NCBI RefSeq assembly: GCF_028898945.1
Contig: NZ_CP118607.1
Location: 5,504,001 to 5,568,000 of the forward strand
DNA length: 64,000 nt
Direction of reading: 5' to 3'
DNA from: Pseudomonas sp. PSKL.D1
Lineage (GTDB): Bacteria; Pseudomonadota; Gammaproteobacteria; Pseudomonadales; Pseudomonadaceae
Shown here one piece after another: positions 27,127-35,599 of this stretch (within the stretch, counting starts at the first letter, position 1; every line of letters starts with the position of its first letter). The notes under the pieces were generated by a model that did not search any database, was not told where the DNA came from, and saw nothing but the letters and a program-made list of their open reading frames with translations. Made by a program: the position numbers and the translations under genes.

Positions 27127-27375
27127 GTGCCCCAAGCCAAACACCTTGCCCTGCTCGCCTGCGCCCTGGCCCTGACCGCCTGCGCTGGCGGCACCTCGCA
27201 CACGCGTACCGACAACCTCGGCTGGAACACCCCCGGCATGCAGCTTGGCGGCGACAACGGCCTGCCCCTGCGCACCGAAAGCCCCTGCCGCAAGCGCGGC
27301 TGCGACAACCACAAGCTGTTTTTCAACCCCGGCAAGACCGAACCAAGCGTCAACACCATCCACCGCGGCTGGTAG
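27127..27375 (+). CDS. Small lipoprotein
   Basis: About 82 residues. A type II signal peptide (HLALLACALALTACAGG) has a lipobox LTAC and predicted lipidated cysteine, then a polar tail with a CRKRGCDNHKLFF segment whose two cysteines could pair. The likely start is GTG at 27127; a TTG at 27100 is in frame but adds a charged stretch before the signal. The Shine-Dalgarno is weak. A short GGAGATTTCTCC hairpin and TTTT follow the stop. Function unknown. Confidence 0.65.
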   Translation: MPQAKHLALLACALALTACAGGTSHTRTDNLGWNTPGMQLGGDNGLPLRTESPCRKRGCDNHKLFFNPGKTEPSVNTIHRGW

Positions 27376-27433
27376 GAGATTTCTCCTTTTGGGCCGGTGA
27401 CTTAGGTCATTTGCGCTTTATTGAAAGAAGTGG

Positions 27434-27461
27434 TTTACAGGCGCCAAACGATCGTTATAAT
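27434..27461 (+). promoter_or_regulatory. Promoter of tRNA-Thr
   Basis: TTTACA (27434) and a perfect TATAAT (27456), 16 bases apart, end 11 bases before the tRNA. Confidence 0.8.
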
Positions 27462-27472
27462 GACGCCCCATT

Positions 27473-27548
<76 letters not shown>

Positions 27549-27560
27549 TACGCAGTACTC

Positions 27561-27590
27561 AAAAGGCTCACCGAAAGGTGAGCCTTTTTT
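27561..27590 (+). terminator. Rho-independent terminator after tRNA-Thr
   Basis: Stem AAAAGGCTCACC / GGTGAGCCTTTT with GAAA loop, then T tract. Confidence 0.9.
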
Positions 27591-27611
27591 GTTTTCGCTA
27601 CGAATCGAGCT

Positions 27612-27650
27612 TTGACTTGCCCCCGTCAAGGCAGCTACGATTTTATCGTA
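27612..27650 (+). promoter_or_regulatory. Promoter and palindromic operator of the XRE gene
   Basis: TTGACT (27612) and TACGAT (27636), 18 bases apart, form a promoter. The -10 box is one half of the palindrome TACGATTTTATCGTA, so a repressor bound there would block RNA polymerase. Autoregulation by the XRE protein downstream is the simplest reading. Confidence 0.5.
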
Positions 27651-27678
27651 AATTTTAGATATTCGGGCAGGTCGGCCA

Positions 27679-28002
27679 ATGGCACTCCAATTCCACGAAA
27701 GCCCCTTCCACGTCACCCACGATGCAGAAACGGCCAGTAAGATGGCCCTGAAGATGGACCTGTCCATTTTCATCACCGACTGCATCAAGAAAATGGGCCT
27801 CAAACAACATGAGGCTGCAGCCAGGCTCAACGTGGCCCAGTCCCGGGTATCCGAGCTAGCAAATGGCAAGATCGAGAAATTCACGCTGGACGCCATGATG
27901 GATATGCTCGACAAGCTCGGCTTCCGCACCAGCCTTGCACTGGCCTCGAACAGCTCGGGAGCCCTTCCTCAGATTGTCATCTCGCAGGTGCCAGGCAGCT
28001 AA
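27679..28002 (+). CDS. XRE-family helix-turn-helix protein (orphan antitoxin-like)
   Basis: 107 residues with an XRE-type helix-turn-helix at about residues 40-80 (GLKQHEAAARLNVAQSRVSELANGKI), of the HTH_37 kind usually encoded next to a RelE/HigB-like (Gp49-type) toxin. No toxin gene lies upstream (tRNA-Thr is there) and none is readable downstream. It is therefore either a solitary regulator or an antitoxin that lost its partner. Confidence 0.75.
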   Translation: MALQFHESPFHVTHDAETASKMALKMDLSIFITDCIKKMGLKQHEAAARLNVAQSRVSELANGKIEKFTLDAMMDMLDKLGFRTSLALASNSSGALPQIVISQVPGS

Positions 28003-28406
28003 ACCCTGTAGCCCATCTTTCTGACATTTCTGCAGCGATCAAACGTATGCATCTGCGCTCCATTCCGAAGCCTCTGGCATCCCTTACTTTTGTGATCTTT
28101 TCTGGGCACCGTTTTTAAATAGGATGATCATGCCGATGTGACGCCGCACGTGCTCCACAATCAAACGGGTGAGAACATCATCCAGAAAGACCTAGAGACC
28201 ATCCAGCGAAACCTTCAATCGCTTAGGATTCGACAACCGTTCGCCAACAATCATGAGCAGTTTTTCGTCATGATCGCCAGGCGTCACAACCTCACGCAAT
28301 GATCCGCTGCGTTGTGAAGCAAGAAGCATCGGCCTAAATAGCGTAGTTCCCAACTTTTTAACTGATCGAGACCTACACGCTTTAGACCGCATCTACGCCC
28401 TCCCCC
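28003..28406. other. 404-base gap without a recognisable gene
   Basis: The stretch is richer in A/T than its surroundings. It contains only short open frames with no start signals, the longest being 66 codons on the minus strand (28192-28392) with no family resemblance I can defend. It may be decayed accessory DNA between the orphan XRE gene and higBA. Confidence 0.4.
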
Positions 28407-28880
28407 TCAAACCACCCCATGCATAAAAAACTCTACCGGGACTTTGAAAAACTCAGCAAAGCCCTTGATCTGCGCCACGGTCATCTTCCGCTTGCTGTTC
28501 AAGATTTCCGAAACAGCGCTTTGCGTAGCAATGGCAGACAGATCCTTCTGCTTCACACCCCGCTCCTCCATAAGGAACGCCAGCGCCTCGCTCTGACTAG
28601 CGTAGGGAATCAGCACCGTTTGCGATTCATAGTCATACACACGGTCAGCGACCATTTCTGCAAACCTTGCGGCTGCGTGAGTTTCGCTATCAGCGTGTGA
28701 ATACAGCTCATCAATCAGTGCCATCCGCACCTGCAAATCGGCGTCATCCTGGATTGGCTCATGGCAGGCGGACAACAACTGAGCCATTGTCGCTACCTGG
28801 TTATTCAGGCTCTGGAGCATGGGTGAAATATTAGCGATGAACGCATCCAGCCCTGTGGCCTCGATCTTGTCTCGCTTCAT
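28407..28880 (-). CDS. higA: HigA-type antitoxin with helix-turn-helix domain
   Basis: 157 residues from the ATG at 28880, which has AGGTGG at a good distance; an in-frame ATG at 28922 lacks such a site. The C-terminal half is an XRE-like helix-turn-helix (YASQSEALAFLMEERGVKQKDLSAIA, then VSEILNSKRKMTVAQIKGFAEFF), as in HigA antitoxins that follow a HigB toxin. The N-terminal half is helical with no known motif. It would neutralise HigB and repress the operon through the palindromes upstream of higB. Confidence 0.8.
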   Translation of the reverse strand: MKRDKIEATGLDAFIANISPMLQSLNNQVATMAQLLSACHEPIQDDADLQVRMALIDELYSHADSETHAAARFAEMVADRVYDYESQTVLIPYASQSEALAFLMEERGVKQKDLSAIATQSAVSEILNSKRKMTVAQIKGFAEFFKVPVEFFMHGVV

Positions 28881-28933
28881 GTTGCCACCTGTTAGTCGAT
28901 CAGTTAGAAAAGCGTCAGTCATCAGAGAAATCG

Positions 28934-29287
28934 CTACCTGATGTCGCTCTTGCACCACTTGTCATACTCAGGATGCGACAAGATTGCCTTGATGTAGATG
29001 GTGCCCATTCGTGGGTTGATCCACGTAACGATTCGACACTCGTTTTTCCTAATATCAAAAATGTAGATATCGAGCGGTCCTTTACGGCTTGGCTCCCTAA
29101 GCTTCGAAAAAGGCACCCGATCAACGTTCCATCCAGAGGTCTCAGCCCAGGTATTACGCAGTTGTTCGAAGGAATCAAAGCGCAGGCTTGGCCTATCGAA
29201 CGTCGTCAGCCACAGACTCAAAGGCGCCCTCCACCTCGCATGGGCTTCGATGGCCTTTGTAACCGCCGCTTTGGCAATCACCCGCAT
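28934..29287 (-). CDS. higB: HigB-type mRNA interferase toxin
   Basis: 117 residues of the HigB_toxin family (RelE-like fold, ribosome-dependent mRNA cleavage). The ATG at 29287 gives the canonical opening MRVIAKAAVTKAIEAHARW. The family core (FDSFEQLRNTWAETSGWNVDRVP) and C-terminal strand (IVTWINPRMGTIYIKAILSHPEYDKW, with basic and aromatic residues) are intact, so the toxin looks functional. A GTG at 29314 is an in-frame alternative. Toxin-before-antitoxin order is normal for higBA. Confidence 0.85.
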   Translation of the reverse strand: MRVIAKAAVTKAIEAHARWRAPLSLWLTTFDRPSLRFDSFEQLRNTWAETSGWNVDRVPFSKLREPSRKGPLDIYIFDIRKNECRIVTWINPRMGTIYIKAILSHPEYDKWCKSDIR

Positions 29288-29325
29288 AAATTTTGATCCG
29301 GTATCCTTACACACGACACAAAAAT

Positions 29326-29370
29326 ATTCCGAATCCAGATATCTGTCAAGCAGATATCTGGATCCGGAAT
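29326..29370. promoter_or_regulatory. Double palindromic operator before higBA
   Basis: Twenty-base inverted arms (ATTCCGAATCCAGATATCTG and CAGATATCTGGATCCGGAAT, 19 of 20 complementary) flank TCAAG. Each arm contains the self-complementary CAGATATCTG (29336-29345 and 29351-29360), so there are two identical 10-base operators 15 bases apart, 39-84 bases upstream of higB. This is the layout expected for HigA autorepression. Confidence 0.55.
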
Positions 29371-29417
29371 AACTGGCAGGGGCGACGCAGTGTCCAGGGC
29401 TTAGCCTTTCACGGCCG

Positions 29418-31694
29418 TCAAAACGCCGTACTCACCGTCAACGACATACTCCGTGGATCCCCATAAATCGCCCCCGCATAGAACCCGTACTGGGTGTAGT
29501 AATGCTTGTCGAACAGGTTATCCACATTCAGGCTCACCGCCGTGTCGTCCGTGACCTGATACTTGGCCATGGCATTCCAGATGGCATAACCCGACCAGTT
29601 CACATCCGTAGCCCCGCCACTCACCCCGTTCACCGGCTGGCCCGCCGGGCTTGAGATGGCGCGGATGTTGGTTTGCGCTTTCACACCCGCGCCGAGGGTC
29701 AGGCGGTCCAGCGGGCCAGACAGGCGATAGGTGGTGGACGCCTTGAACAGGTGCGATGGATCGCTACGCCCGTCGCTGTCGACGCGGCGGAAGTGCAGGT
29801 AGGTATAACCGGCATACACGTTCCAGTTCGGAGTCAAAGCGCCAGCGATTTCCAGGTCAATACCGTCCGTTTCCTGGCCAGTGCCAGCCTTGTAGGCATC
29901 GCCACCGGACGGGGTGGTCAGGCCATCGTCGAGCACGGCTTTGTTTTCCTGCTTGGTGCGGAAGTACGCCGCCGAGGCATTCAGGCGGCCATCCAGCCAC
30001 TCGCCCTTGATGCCAGTTTCGTAGCTCTGGCCACGAATCGGTTCAACCTTGGTGCCACTCTCGGTTTCAGCCGTTTGCGGGTTGAAGATGTCGGTGTAGC
30101 TGGCATACAGCGAGTAGGTGTCGTTAAGGTCGTACACCGCGCCCAGGTAGGGGGTGACGATTCCATTGTTCTGCTGATTGCTGCGCACACCAGCGACGCT
30201 GCGGGTGGTGGCCGAGTAGTCGGTGGTGCGCACGCCGAGGATGACCGACAGCGGGTCGGTAATGCTCAGGCGGGTGGCGGCGTACATGCCTTGCAGGCGG
30301 GTGGTGGTCTTGGTGTGGCGGCCGGTGCGCGAGGCGATCATGTCGTAATCGCTGTCCACGCCGTTGTGCCAGTCGGTGACCGGGAAGCCGTTGTTGGCGC
30401 GGAACTGGCAACCCACAGAAGGCGCACTGACGCGATCGTCGCTGACCATGGTGCAACTGTATTCCGGCGACCACGCCACGGTGCGGCTGTCGTTGTAGCC
30501 GACCATCGCCTGGTGGGTGCGGCCGAACATCTGGAACGGGCCCGAGAGGTCAATTTGTGCGGACTGTTGGGTGGTGTCGCTGGAGCTGTGCAGGCCATTG
30601 AGCACGGCGCCGCTGCCGTCCTGGTCCCAGTAGCCGCCGTAGCTGCCACGGCCGGCGGAGTTGACCTTGGCCAGGCCGCGGTGGTTCAGCACTTCGGCGG
30701 TGCTTTGGGCGGCTTTCAGGTCCAGCGTCCAGTCGTTGTCGAAGCGGTGCTCCAGCGAGCCGAAAGCGGTGCGGGTGGTGTACTCACCAAAGCTCCAGCT
30801 GGGGACCACGTTGGTGCTGCGTGGCAGGTTGGTCTTGCTGCCGTCGTTGTACCAGATCGGGATGTTGGCACCCCAGCCGCCGCCGACCACCTTGTTGTAC
30901 TCGTACTGGTAACCCGCGCCGAGGGTGGTGGCGTCGTCGATGTCGAATTCAAAATTGGCCAGGGCCGCGCGGGAGCGCTCGGACTGGTTGTCGCGGAATG
31001 AGTTGGCGTCGCCTTGGGTCATGACGAAGCGCGAGCGCAGGCGGCCGTCTTCGGACAGCGGCAGGTTGAGGTCGGCGCCCAGGCGGCGTTTGTCCCAGCT
31101 GCCGTAAGTGGCGTAGGCGCTGCCACCGAAGGTTTTGGTAGGCGCCTTGCGAATCAGGTTGACGGTGGCCGAGGGGTCGCCGGTGCCTCCCAGCAGGCCG
31201 TTGGCGCCGCGCACGATGTCGATGCGCTCGTAAAGGTCCATGTTCAGCGCGTTGCCGCCGCCGCTGAAGTCCGAGCCGCCCTGAAACTGCAGGCCGTCGA
31301 CCTTCCAGTTACTGATCGAGTAACCACGGGCGCGGAAGTCGGTGCGCCCGCCTACCTCGGACTTGGTCGCGCTTACGCCGGGCGTGGTGTCCAGCGCCTG
31401 CTCGATGCTGTGGATATCGCGGTCATCCATTTGCTGGCGGGTGATGGTGGTGACCGATTGCGGCGTCTGCCGTGGGGTCAGGTTCAGGCCCGTGGAGCTG
31501 CGTGTGCTCTCGACCGTGTAACCGAGCTGGCCGGCTTCGTCGGCGGGCAGCAGGGCGCTGTCTTCGATTTGCGTGGCGTCCAGCTCCAGGGGTTGGCTGT
31601 CGGCCGCCATGGCGCTGCCGCTGATGGCTACGGCGACAAACAAGGCAAGCGGGTTGAGGCGGAAGACGTCTTGCATGATGCTCTTGGGTTTCAT
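29418..31694 (-). CDS. TonB-dependent siderophore receptor (FhuE/FpvA-like, no signalling domain)
   Basis: Outer-membrane receptor of 758 residues. It has a signal sequence (LNPLALFVAVAISGSAMA), a plug domain from about residue 75 (RQTPQSVTTITRQQMDD, later ERIDIVRGANGLLGG) and a 22-strand-type barrel ending in the terminal aromatic signature (SMSLTVSTAF). No STN domain precedes the plug, so it does not signal through a FecR protein. Two starts (31694 and 31676) are possible. It is transcribed away from a response regulator/sensor pair across a 139-base gap. That suggests two-component control rather than the Fur/ECF logic of the first receptor; the substrate is unknown. Confidence 0.9.
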   Translation of the reverse strand: MKPKSIMQDVFRLNPLALFVAVAISGSAMAADSQPLELDATQIEDSALLPADEAGQLGYTVESTRSSTGLNLTPRQTPQSVTTITRQQMDDRDIHSIEQALDTTPGVSATKSEVGGRTDFRARGYSISNWKVDGLQFQGGSDFSGGGNALNMDLYERIDIVRGANGLLGGTGDPSATVNLIRKAPTKTFGGSAYATYGSWDKRRLGADLNLPLSEDGRLRSRFVMTQGDANSFRDNQSERSRAALANFEFDIDDATTLGAGYQYEYNKVVGGGWGANIPIWYNDGSKTNLPRSTNVVPSWSFGEYTTRTAFGSLEHRFDNDWTLDLKAAQSTAEVLNHRGLAKVNSAGRGSYGGYWDQDGSGAVLNGLHSSSDTTQQSAQIDLSGPFQMFGRTHQAMVGYNDSRTVAWSPEYSCTMVSDDRVSAPSVGCQFRANNGFPVTDWHNGVDSDYDMIASRTGRHTKTTTRLQGMYAATRLSITDPLSVILGVRTTDYSATTRSVAGVRSNQQNNGIVTPYLGAVYDLNDTYSLYASYTDIFNPQTAETESGTKVEPIRGQSYETGIKGEWLDGRLNASAAYFRTKQENKAVLDDGLTTPSGGDAYKAGTGQETDGIDLEIAGALTPNWNVYAGYTYLHFRRVDSDGRSDPSHLFKASTTYRLSGPLDRLTLGAGVKAQTNIRAISSPAGQPVNGVSGGATDVNWSGYAIWNAMAKYQVTDDTAVSLNVDNLFDKHYYTQYGFYAGAIYGDPRSMSLTVSTAF

Positions 31695-31713
31695 TTGGGA
31701 AGGCTTCGTATTT

Positions 31714-31800
31714 GCAGATGATTTTTTGTTAGGATTCTAGGCATCTGCCCTTCGCGCTCCATGCCCGGCTTGTACGGGGATGTAATCGTACGTAACGAGC
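31714..31800. promoter_or_regulatory. Divergent control region, receptor / two-component system
   Basis: GCAGATG (31714) and CATCTGC (31742) form an inverted repeat around a possible minus-strand -10. TGTA, TGTA and CGTA repeat with a 10-base period in TGTACGGGGATGTAATCGTA, the spacing used by OmpR-type regulators. No Fur-box match is visible here. Confidence 0.35.
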
Positions 31801-31833
31801 GCTGCCGGCCCGTCTTTTAAAGGTGTTTTCCCG

Positions 31834-32553
31834 ATGAGCACGACCTTGCTGGTTGTCGATGATGACGACGAAATCCGCGAACTTCTTTGCGATTACTTGA
31901 GCGATGCTGGCTATACCGTGCTTGCAGCCGCTGATGGCGAGGAGATGCGCGCGCAACTGGCGCAGCACAAAGTCGAACTGGTGGTATTGGACTTGATGCT
32001 GCCGGGCGAAGACGGTTTGAGCCTGTGCCGCCAGTTGCAAGCCACACCGAGCCTGGCGGTGATCATGCTGTCAGCCAAAGGCAGCACGCTGGACCGCATC
32101 ATCGGGCTGGAGGTGGGTGCGGATGATTACCTGGCCAAGCCGTTTGAACCCCGTGAGCTGGTCGCCCGCATCAAGGCCGTGCTGCGTCGCCCACAGCGGC
32201 TCGATAACGCCGCCGTTGAACCTGCCGCAGAGGCGCAACGCTTCGCCGGTTTCAGCCTTGATCACGTCAAGCGCCTGCTTACCCGCCCCGACGGCCAGGC
32301 CCTCACCCTGCCCCGTTCGGATTACCGGGTGTTGCGTGAATTGCTGGACGCCAACAACCGCGTGGTCTCGCGCGACCAGTTGACGCGCAGCGCATTTGGC
32401 CGCGACCACCACCCGGATGATCGCTCGGTGGACATGTGCATCAGCCGCCTGCGCCAGCAGCTACGCCGGGCACCAAGCGGTGATGCGCAGATTCTCACCA
32501 TTCGCAACGAAGGCTACCTGCTGACCATCAACCGCGCCGAGGCCGTTGGCTGA
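31834..32553 (+). CDS. OmpR/PhoB-family response regulator
   Basis: 239 residues. The receiver domain (1-120) has acidic pocket DDDDE near residue 10, phosphoacceptor aspartate in LVVLDLMLPGEDGL (about 55) and lysine in LAKPFEP. The C-terminal winged helix (about 135-230) includes LTLPRSDYRVLRELLDA and DRSVDMCISRLRQQL. It overlaps or abuts the sensor gene by two bases and is divergent from the TonB receptor, its most likely target. Confidence 0.92.
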   Translation: MSTTLLVVDDDDEIRELLCDYLSDAGYTVLAAADGEEMRAQLAQHKVELVVLDLMLPGEDGLSLCRQLQATPSLAVIMLSAKGSTLDRIIGLEVGADDYLAKPFEPRELVARIKAVLRRPQRLDNAAVEPAAEAQRFAGFSLDHVKRLLTRPDGQALTLPRSDYRVLRELLDANNRVVSRDQLTRSAFGRDHHPDDRSVDMCISRLRQQLRRAPSGDAQILTIRNEGYLLTINRAEAVG

Positions 32554-32554
32554 G

Positions 32555-33922
32555 ATGCGCTGGTTTCGTCGGCTGTGGCCGCGCACGCTGTTTGGTCAGC
32601 TTTTGCTGATCATGGTCAGCGGCACCTTGGTGATCCAATTGATGTCGAGCAGCATCTGGTTCGACGTGCGCTTTGCCCAGGTGCTGGAGGCGCCGATCAG
32701 GCTGATGGCTGCGCGCAGCGCGCCTTTGATCGCGCAGGCGGATTGCCATGGTGGCCGCTTGAAGGTGCCCGCGCACTATCAGCTGCGCTGCGCCGAGTCA
32801 GTGCCGGAAGGCGATGATGACCCGCGACGCGGCCGCAGGCGGGTTGAGTTGCTGTTGCACCAAGCGCTCGAGTACGAACTGGGTCAAGCCCAGGAAGTAC
32901 ATTTGCTCAAGGTACAACTCACAGATGAACTTGGCCAACCGATCGTCTGGCGCAGCCTGTTCGGCCTGCGCACAGCCCAGGCGCATATCCAGTTTGCCGT
33001 GCCGCTGCCCGATGGCCACTGGTTGACCGTCGACGGGCAGGAATTGCAGGGCTGGAGCGGTGAGTCAGCCTGGGTGCTGATCAGCGACTACCTGTTGCGA
33101 GTGTATGCATTGCGTATCGCCGCAGTGCTGCTGGTGTGCCTGATCGCCGTGCGCCTGTGCCTGCGCCCGCTTCGGCGCCTGGCCGATGCTGCGCGCGGGC
33201 TGGGTGGCAACCTGGAGCAACCGCCTCTGGCGCTGGATGGCCCGGAAGAAGTGCGCCAGGCCGCCCAGGCCTTCAACGCCATGCAGCAGCGGTTGATTGC
33301 GATGGTCAACGACAAGGCCTACTTCCTGGCTGCGGTTTCCCACGACCTGCGCACCCCGCTCACCCGCATGCGCCTGCGCCTGGAGCGGCTGCCGGAGGGT
33401 GAACATCGGGAACGGCTGCGGCAGAACATCACGCAGATGGACGACATGATCGGCCAGGTGCTGGATTACCTGCGTGCTGGGGAGCAGCAAAACCTGCAGC
33501 ACGTCGACATGGATCGACTGGTGGCGCGGTTGTGCAGTGATCTGGGGAGTGCGCAAGAGCCATTACCGATTGAAGGCCGGGTAGGTAGTTTGAGGGTGGA
33601 TGCGTTGCTGATGCAGCGTTGCCTGCAGAATTTGCTGGTGAATGCGTTGCGCTATGGGAAGGAGGTTTCGGTCAAGCTGGAAGTTGCGGTTTCGGGTGTG
33701 TTCATTCACGTCGACGACCGTGGGCCGGGCATTGATCCGCGGTTGCTGGCTACCGTCACCGATCCGTTCGTGCGGGGTGAGGGGTCGCGTAATCAGGCGT
33801 CTGGGGGGTATGGGCTGGGGTTGAGCATTGCTCAGCGGATTGCCTGCAGCCATGGGGGGGAGTTGATGCTGGTGAATCGGCAGGGTGGGGGGTTACGGGT
33901 TTCGGTGTTGTTGCCTGGATGA
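32555..33922 (+). CDS. Sensor histidine kinase
   Basis: 455 residues from the ATG at 32555. It has two membrane segments (LLLIMVSGTLVIQLM near residue 20, and IAAVLLVCLIAVRLCL near 190) enclosing a periplasmic sensor region of about 140 residues, then HAMP. The HisKA phosphoacceptor histidine is in FLAAVSHDLRTPLTRMRL. The ATPase N box is LLVNALRYG, with G boxes DDRGPGID and GGYGLGLSIA. It forms a two-component pair with the preceding regulator. The ligand is unknown; the adjacent receptor suggests an iron or siderophore-linked cue. Confidence 0.92.
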   Translation: MRWFRRLWPRTLFGQLLLIMVSGTLVIQLMSSSIWFDVRFAQVLEAPIRLMAARSAPLIAQADCHGGRLKVPAHYQLRCAESVPEGDDDPRRGRRRVELLLHQALEYELGQAQEVHLLKVQLTDELGQPIVWRSLFGLRTAQAHIQFAVPLPDGHWLTVDGQELQGWSGESAWVLISDYLLRVYALRIAAVLLVCLIAVRLCLRPLRRLADAARGLGGNLEQPPLALDGPEEVRQAAQAFNAMQQRLIAMVNDKAYFLAAVSHDLRTPLTRMRLRLERLPEGEHRERLRQNITQMDDMIGQVLDYLRAGEQQNLQHVDMDRLVARLCSDLGSAQEPLPIEGRVGSLRVDALLMQRCLQNLLVNALRYGKEVSVKLEVAVSGVFIHVDDRGPGIDPRLLATVTDPFVRGEGSRNQASGGYGLGLSIAQRIACSHGGELMLVNRQGGGLRVSVLLPG

Positions 33923-33947
33923 GCATCCGGCTTGAAAAATGGGGGCG

Positions 33948-34110
33948 CTTTGCGCCCCTTTCGCGACACAAGGCCGCTCCCACAGGTTCAGTGCTTACCT
34001 CAAGGCATGCGCAATCCCTGTAGGAGCGGCTTTAGCCGCGAAGAGCTCGGCACAAGCAGCACAAGACAGTTGCTTGTGTCGCGATGGGCTGCAAAGCAGC
34101 CCATCGTGGA
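33948..34110. repeat. REP-derived repeat block
   Basis: A block with GGGGGCGCTTTGCGCCCC, a partial REP half (AAGGCCGCTCCCACAGG), a full TGTAGGAGCGGCTTTAGCCGCG and a final CGATGGGCTGCAAAGCAGCCCATCG hairpin, between the convergent sensor kinase and porin genes. The last hairpin may end porin transcription. Confidence 0.75.
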
Positions 34111-35430
34111 TCAGAAGATGCTGATCGGGTACTCGACGAATACGCGGACTTCGTTGCCGTCGTCGTTGTAGCCGTTTTGCTGCACTGCGTTGTTGGTACG
34201 CAGGAACGAGCTACGCAGCTTGATCGACAGGTCTTTGGCCGGGCCTTCCTGAACGACGTAGCGGACCTGGTTGAAGATCTCGCGCTCTTTACCTTCGCCG
34301 AAACCTTGCGGGTTGGCGTTGTTGCGGGTGTTGATGTTGTCACCCACCACGTAGGCCACGGTGTAAGTCAGGCCAGGGACGCCATAGGCGCCGAAGTCCA
34401 AACCGTAGGCCAGCTGCCACGAACGCTCGTCTTCGGCGTTGAAGTCGGACCAGTAGGAGTTGGCCAGGTAAATGGTCGAACCACCGTCACCCACGCCGCC
34501 TTCGTTCTGGTACCAGCCGTAGTTGTAACCGGTGCTGCCGGTGCTGCGCTGGTGCGCCAACGTGAAGGTGTGCGGGCCGTAGGCGTACTTCGCGGCCAGG
34601 CTCCAGATGGTGTTGGAGTCGCCGTTCAGGCCGGCGGCCTGGACGTATTCCTTGTCGATGTCCGACTTGTAGCCGTTGAAGTCCAGGGTCAGGGACTGGT
34701 CGTTGGCAATCGGGAAGACGTAGTTCAAGCCCAGATAGTGCTTCTTCATCACGTCTTCGTTGTCTGCGGTGTACAGCGAAGCGGTGAAGTTGTCGGTGAA
34801 CTTGTAGCTGCCGCCGAAGACGTTGATCGACTTCAGGCCGCCACCGTCACGGCGCTCGGCGCTCTTGCGCGCTTCTTGAGTGAAGCGGCCAGCGTTCAGC
34901 TCCAGGCCTTCGATCTCCTTGGAGGTGATCAGGGTGCCGGTGAAGCTTTCTGGCAGCAGGCGGCCGTCATCGTATTGCAGCACTGGCAGGGCTGGCATCT
35001 GGTCACCGTACTTCAGCACGGTGTTGGAGATGCGGAACTTAACGGCTGCGCCAGCACGGGACAGGTCGTGCGGGCCGCTGGCGTTGCCATCGGCGTTCTT
35101 GGTGTTTTCCGGTTTGAAGAAGTCGACACCAGCGCCACCGTTGTGGCCCTTGCCGCCGTCCAGGCGCACGGCGTACAGGCCGAAGGCGTCAACGCCAACA
35201 CCGACGGTGCCTTGGGTGAAGCCGGAGGAGAAGTTGCCGATGAAAGCCTGGCCCCATTCGATCTGGTCATCGGTACCGTGTTTCTTGTCACGGTTGATGT
35301 AAGCGTTACGCAGGAGAACGTTTGCGTGGCTGTCTTCAATAAAGCCCTTGCTCTCGGCCTGCTCGTTGGCCTGTGCCTGGGTCGCGGCGATCATCGCCAG
35401 CGCGACCAGGCTGATCCTGGTTTTCAACAT
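34111..35430 (-). CDS. OprD-family outer-membrane porin
   Basis: Substrate-specific porin of 439 residues. It has signal peptide MLKTRISLVALAMIAATQAQA and the OprD-family N-terminal motif (GFIEDSHANVLLRNAYINRD). The GQAFIGNFSSGFTQGTVGVGVDAFG stretch and barrel strands continue to a terminal phenylalanine (VFVEYPISIF). It resembles the OprE/OprQ branch, which takes up small organic acids or amino acids; I do not assign the substrate. The ATG has AAGGA upstream. About 100 bases further upstream is a terminator-like hairpin with its own promoter, suggesting a regulated leader or separate small RNA. Confidence 0.88.
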   Translation of the reverse strand: MLKTRISLVALAMIAATQAQANEQAESKGFIEDSHANVLLRNAYINRDKKHGTDDQIEWGQAFIGNFSSGFTQGTVGVGVDAFGLYAVRLDGGKGHNGGAGVDFFKPENTKNADGNASGPHDLSRAGAAVKFRISNTVLKYGDQMPALPVLQYDDGRLLPESFTGTLITSKEIEGLELNAGRFTQEARKSAERRDGGGLKSINVFGGSYKFTDNFTASLYTADNEDVMKKHYLGLNYVFPIANDQSLTLDFNGYKSDIDKEYVQAAGLNGDSNTIWSLAAKYAYGPHTFTLAHQRSTGSTGYNYGWYQNEGGVGDGGSTIYLANSYWSDFNAEDERSWQLAYGLDFGAYGVPGLTYTVAYVVGDNINTRNNANPQGFGEGKEREIFNQVRYVVQEGPAKDLSIKLRSSFLRTNNAVQQNGYNDDGNEVRVFVEYPISIF

Positions 35431-35525
35431 GTTGTTTTCCTTATATCTAAATCAAAAACGCTCTGCACTATGACGCCAGGAACCAACGCCCCTTCGTAGG
35501 TTCGACGCTATGCGGATCCAAACTG

Positions 35526-35593
35526 AAAAGCCCGCCAATGGTCGTGTGGCGGGCCTTGAACAGCAGCCTGGCCAGTGGTGGCCAGCAGGCGTT
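35526..35593 (-). ncRNA. Candidate small RNA or attenuated leader upstream of the porin
   Basis: On the minus strand a predicted start near 35593 gives about 67 nt with two hairpins. The first is CTGGCCA-CCAC-TGGCCAG (35568-35585). The second is GCCCGCC-type (stem TGGCGGGC/GCCCGCCA at 35530-35554) followed by TTTTC, a weak intrinsic terminator. No gene lies upstream for this terminator to serve. Either a small RNA ends here or readthrough is regulated into the porin 100 bases downstream. Confidence 0.35.
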
Positions 35594-35599
35594 GGCCGA

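Noticed and set aside
26766..27359. 197-codon minus-strand frame across the lipoprotein region
   Set aside because: It covers the leader repeats and the antisense of a plausible lipoprotein; composition is Arg/Pro/Leu-rich noise without a ribosome binding site.
28192..28392. 66-codon minus-strand frame with SRSVKKLGTTLFRP, faintly LysR-like
   Set aside because: Too short and weak to call a LysR remnant; no Shine-Dalgarno and no matching flanking pieces.
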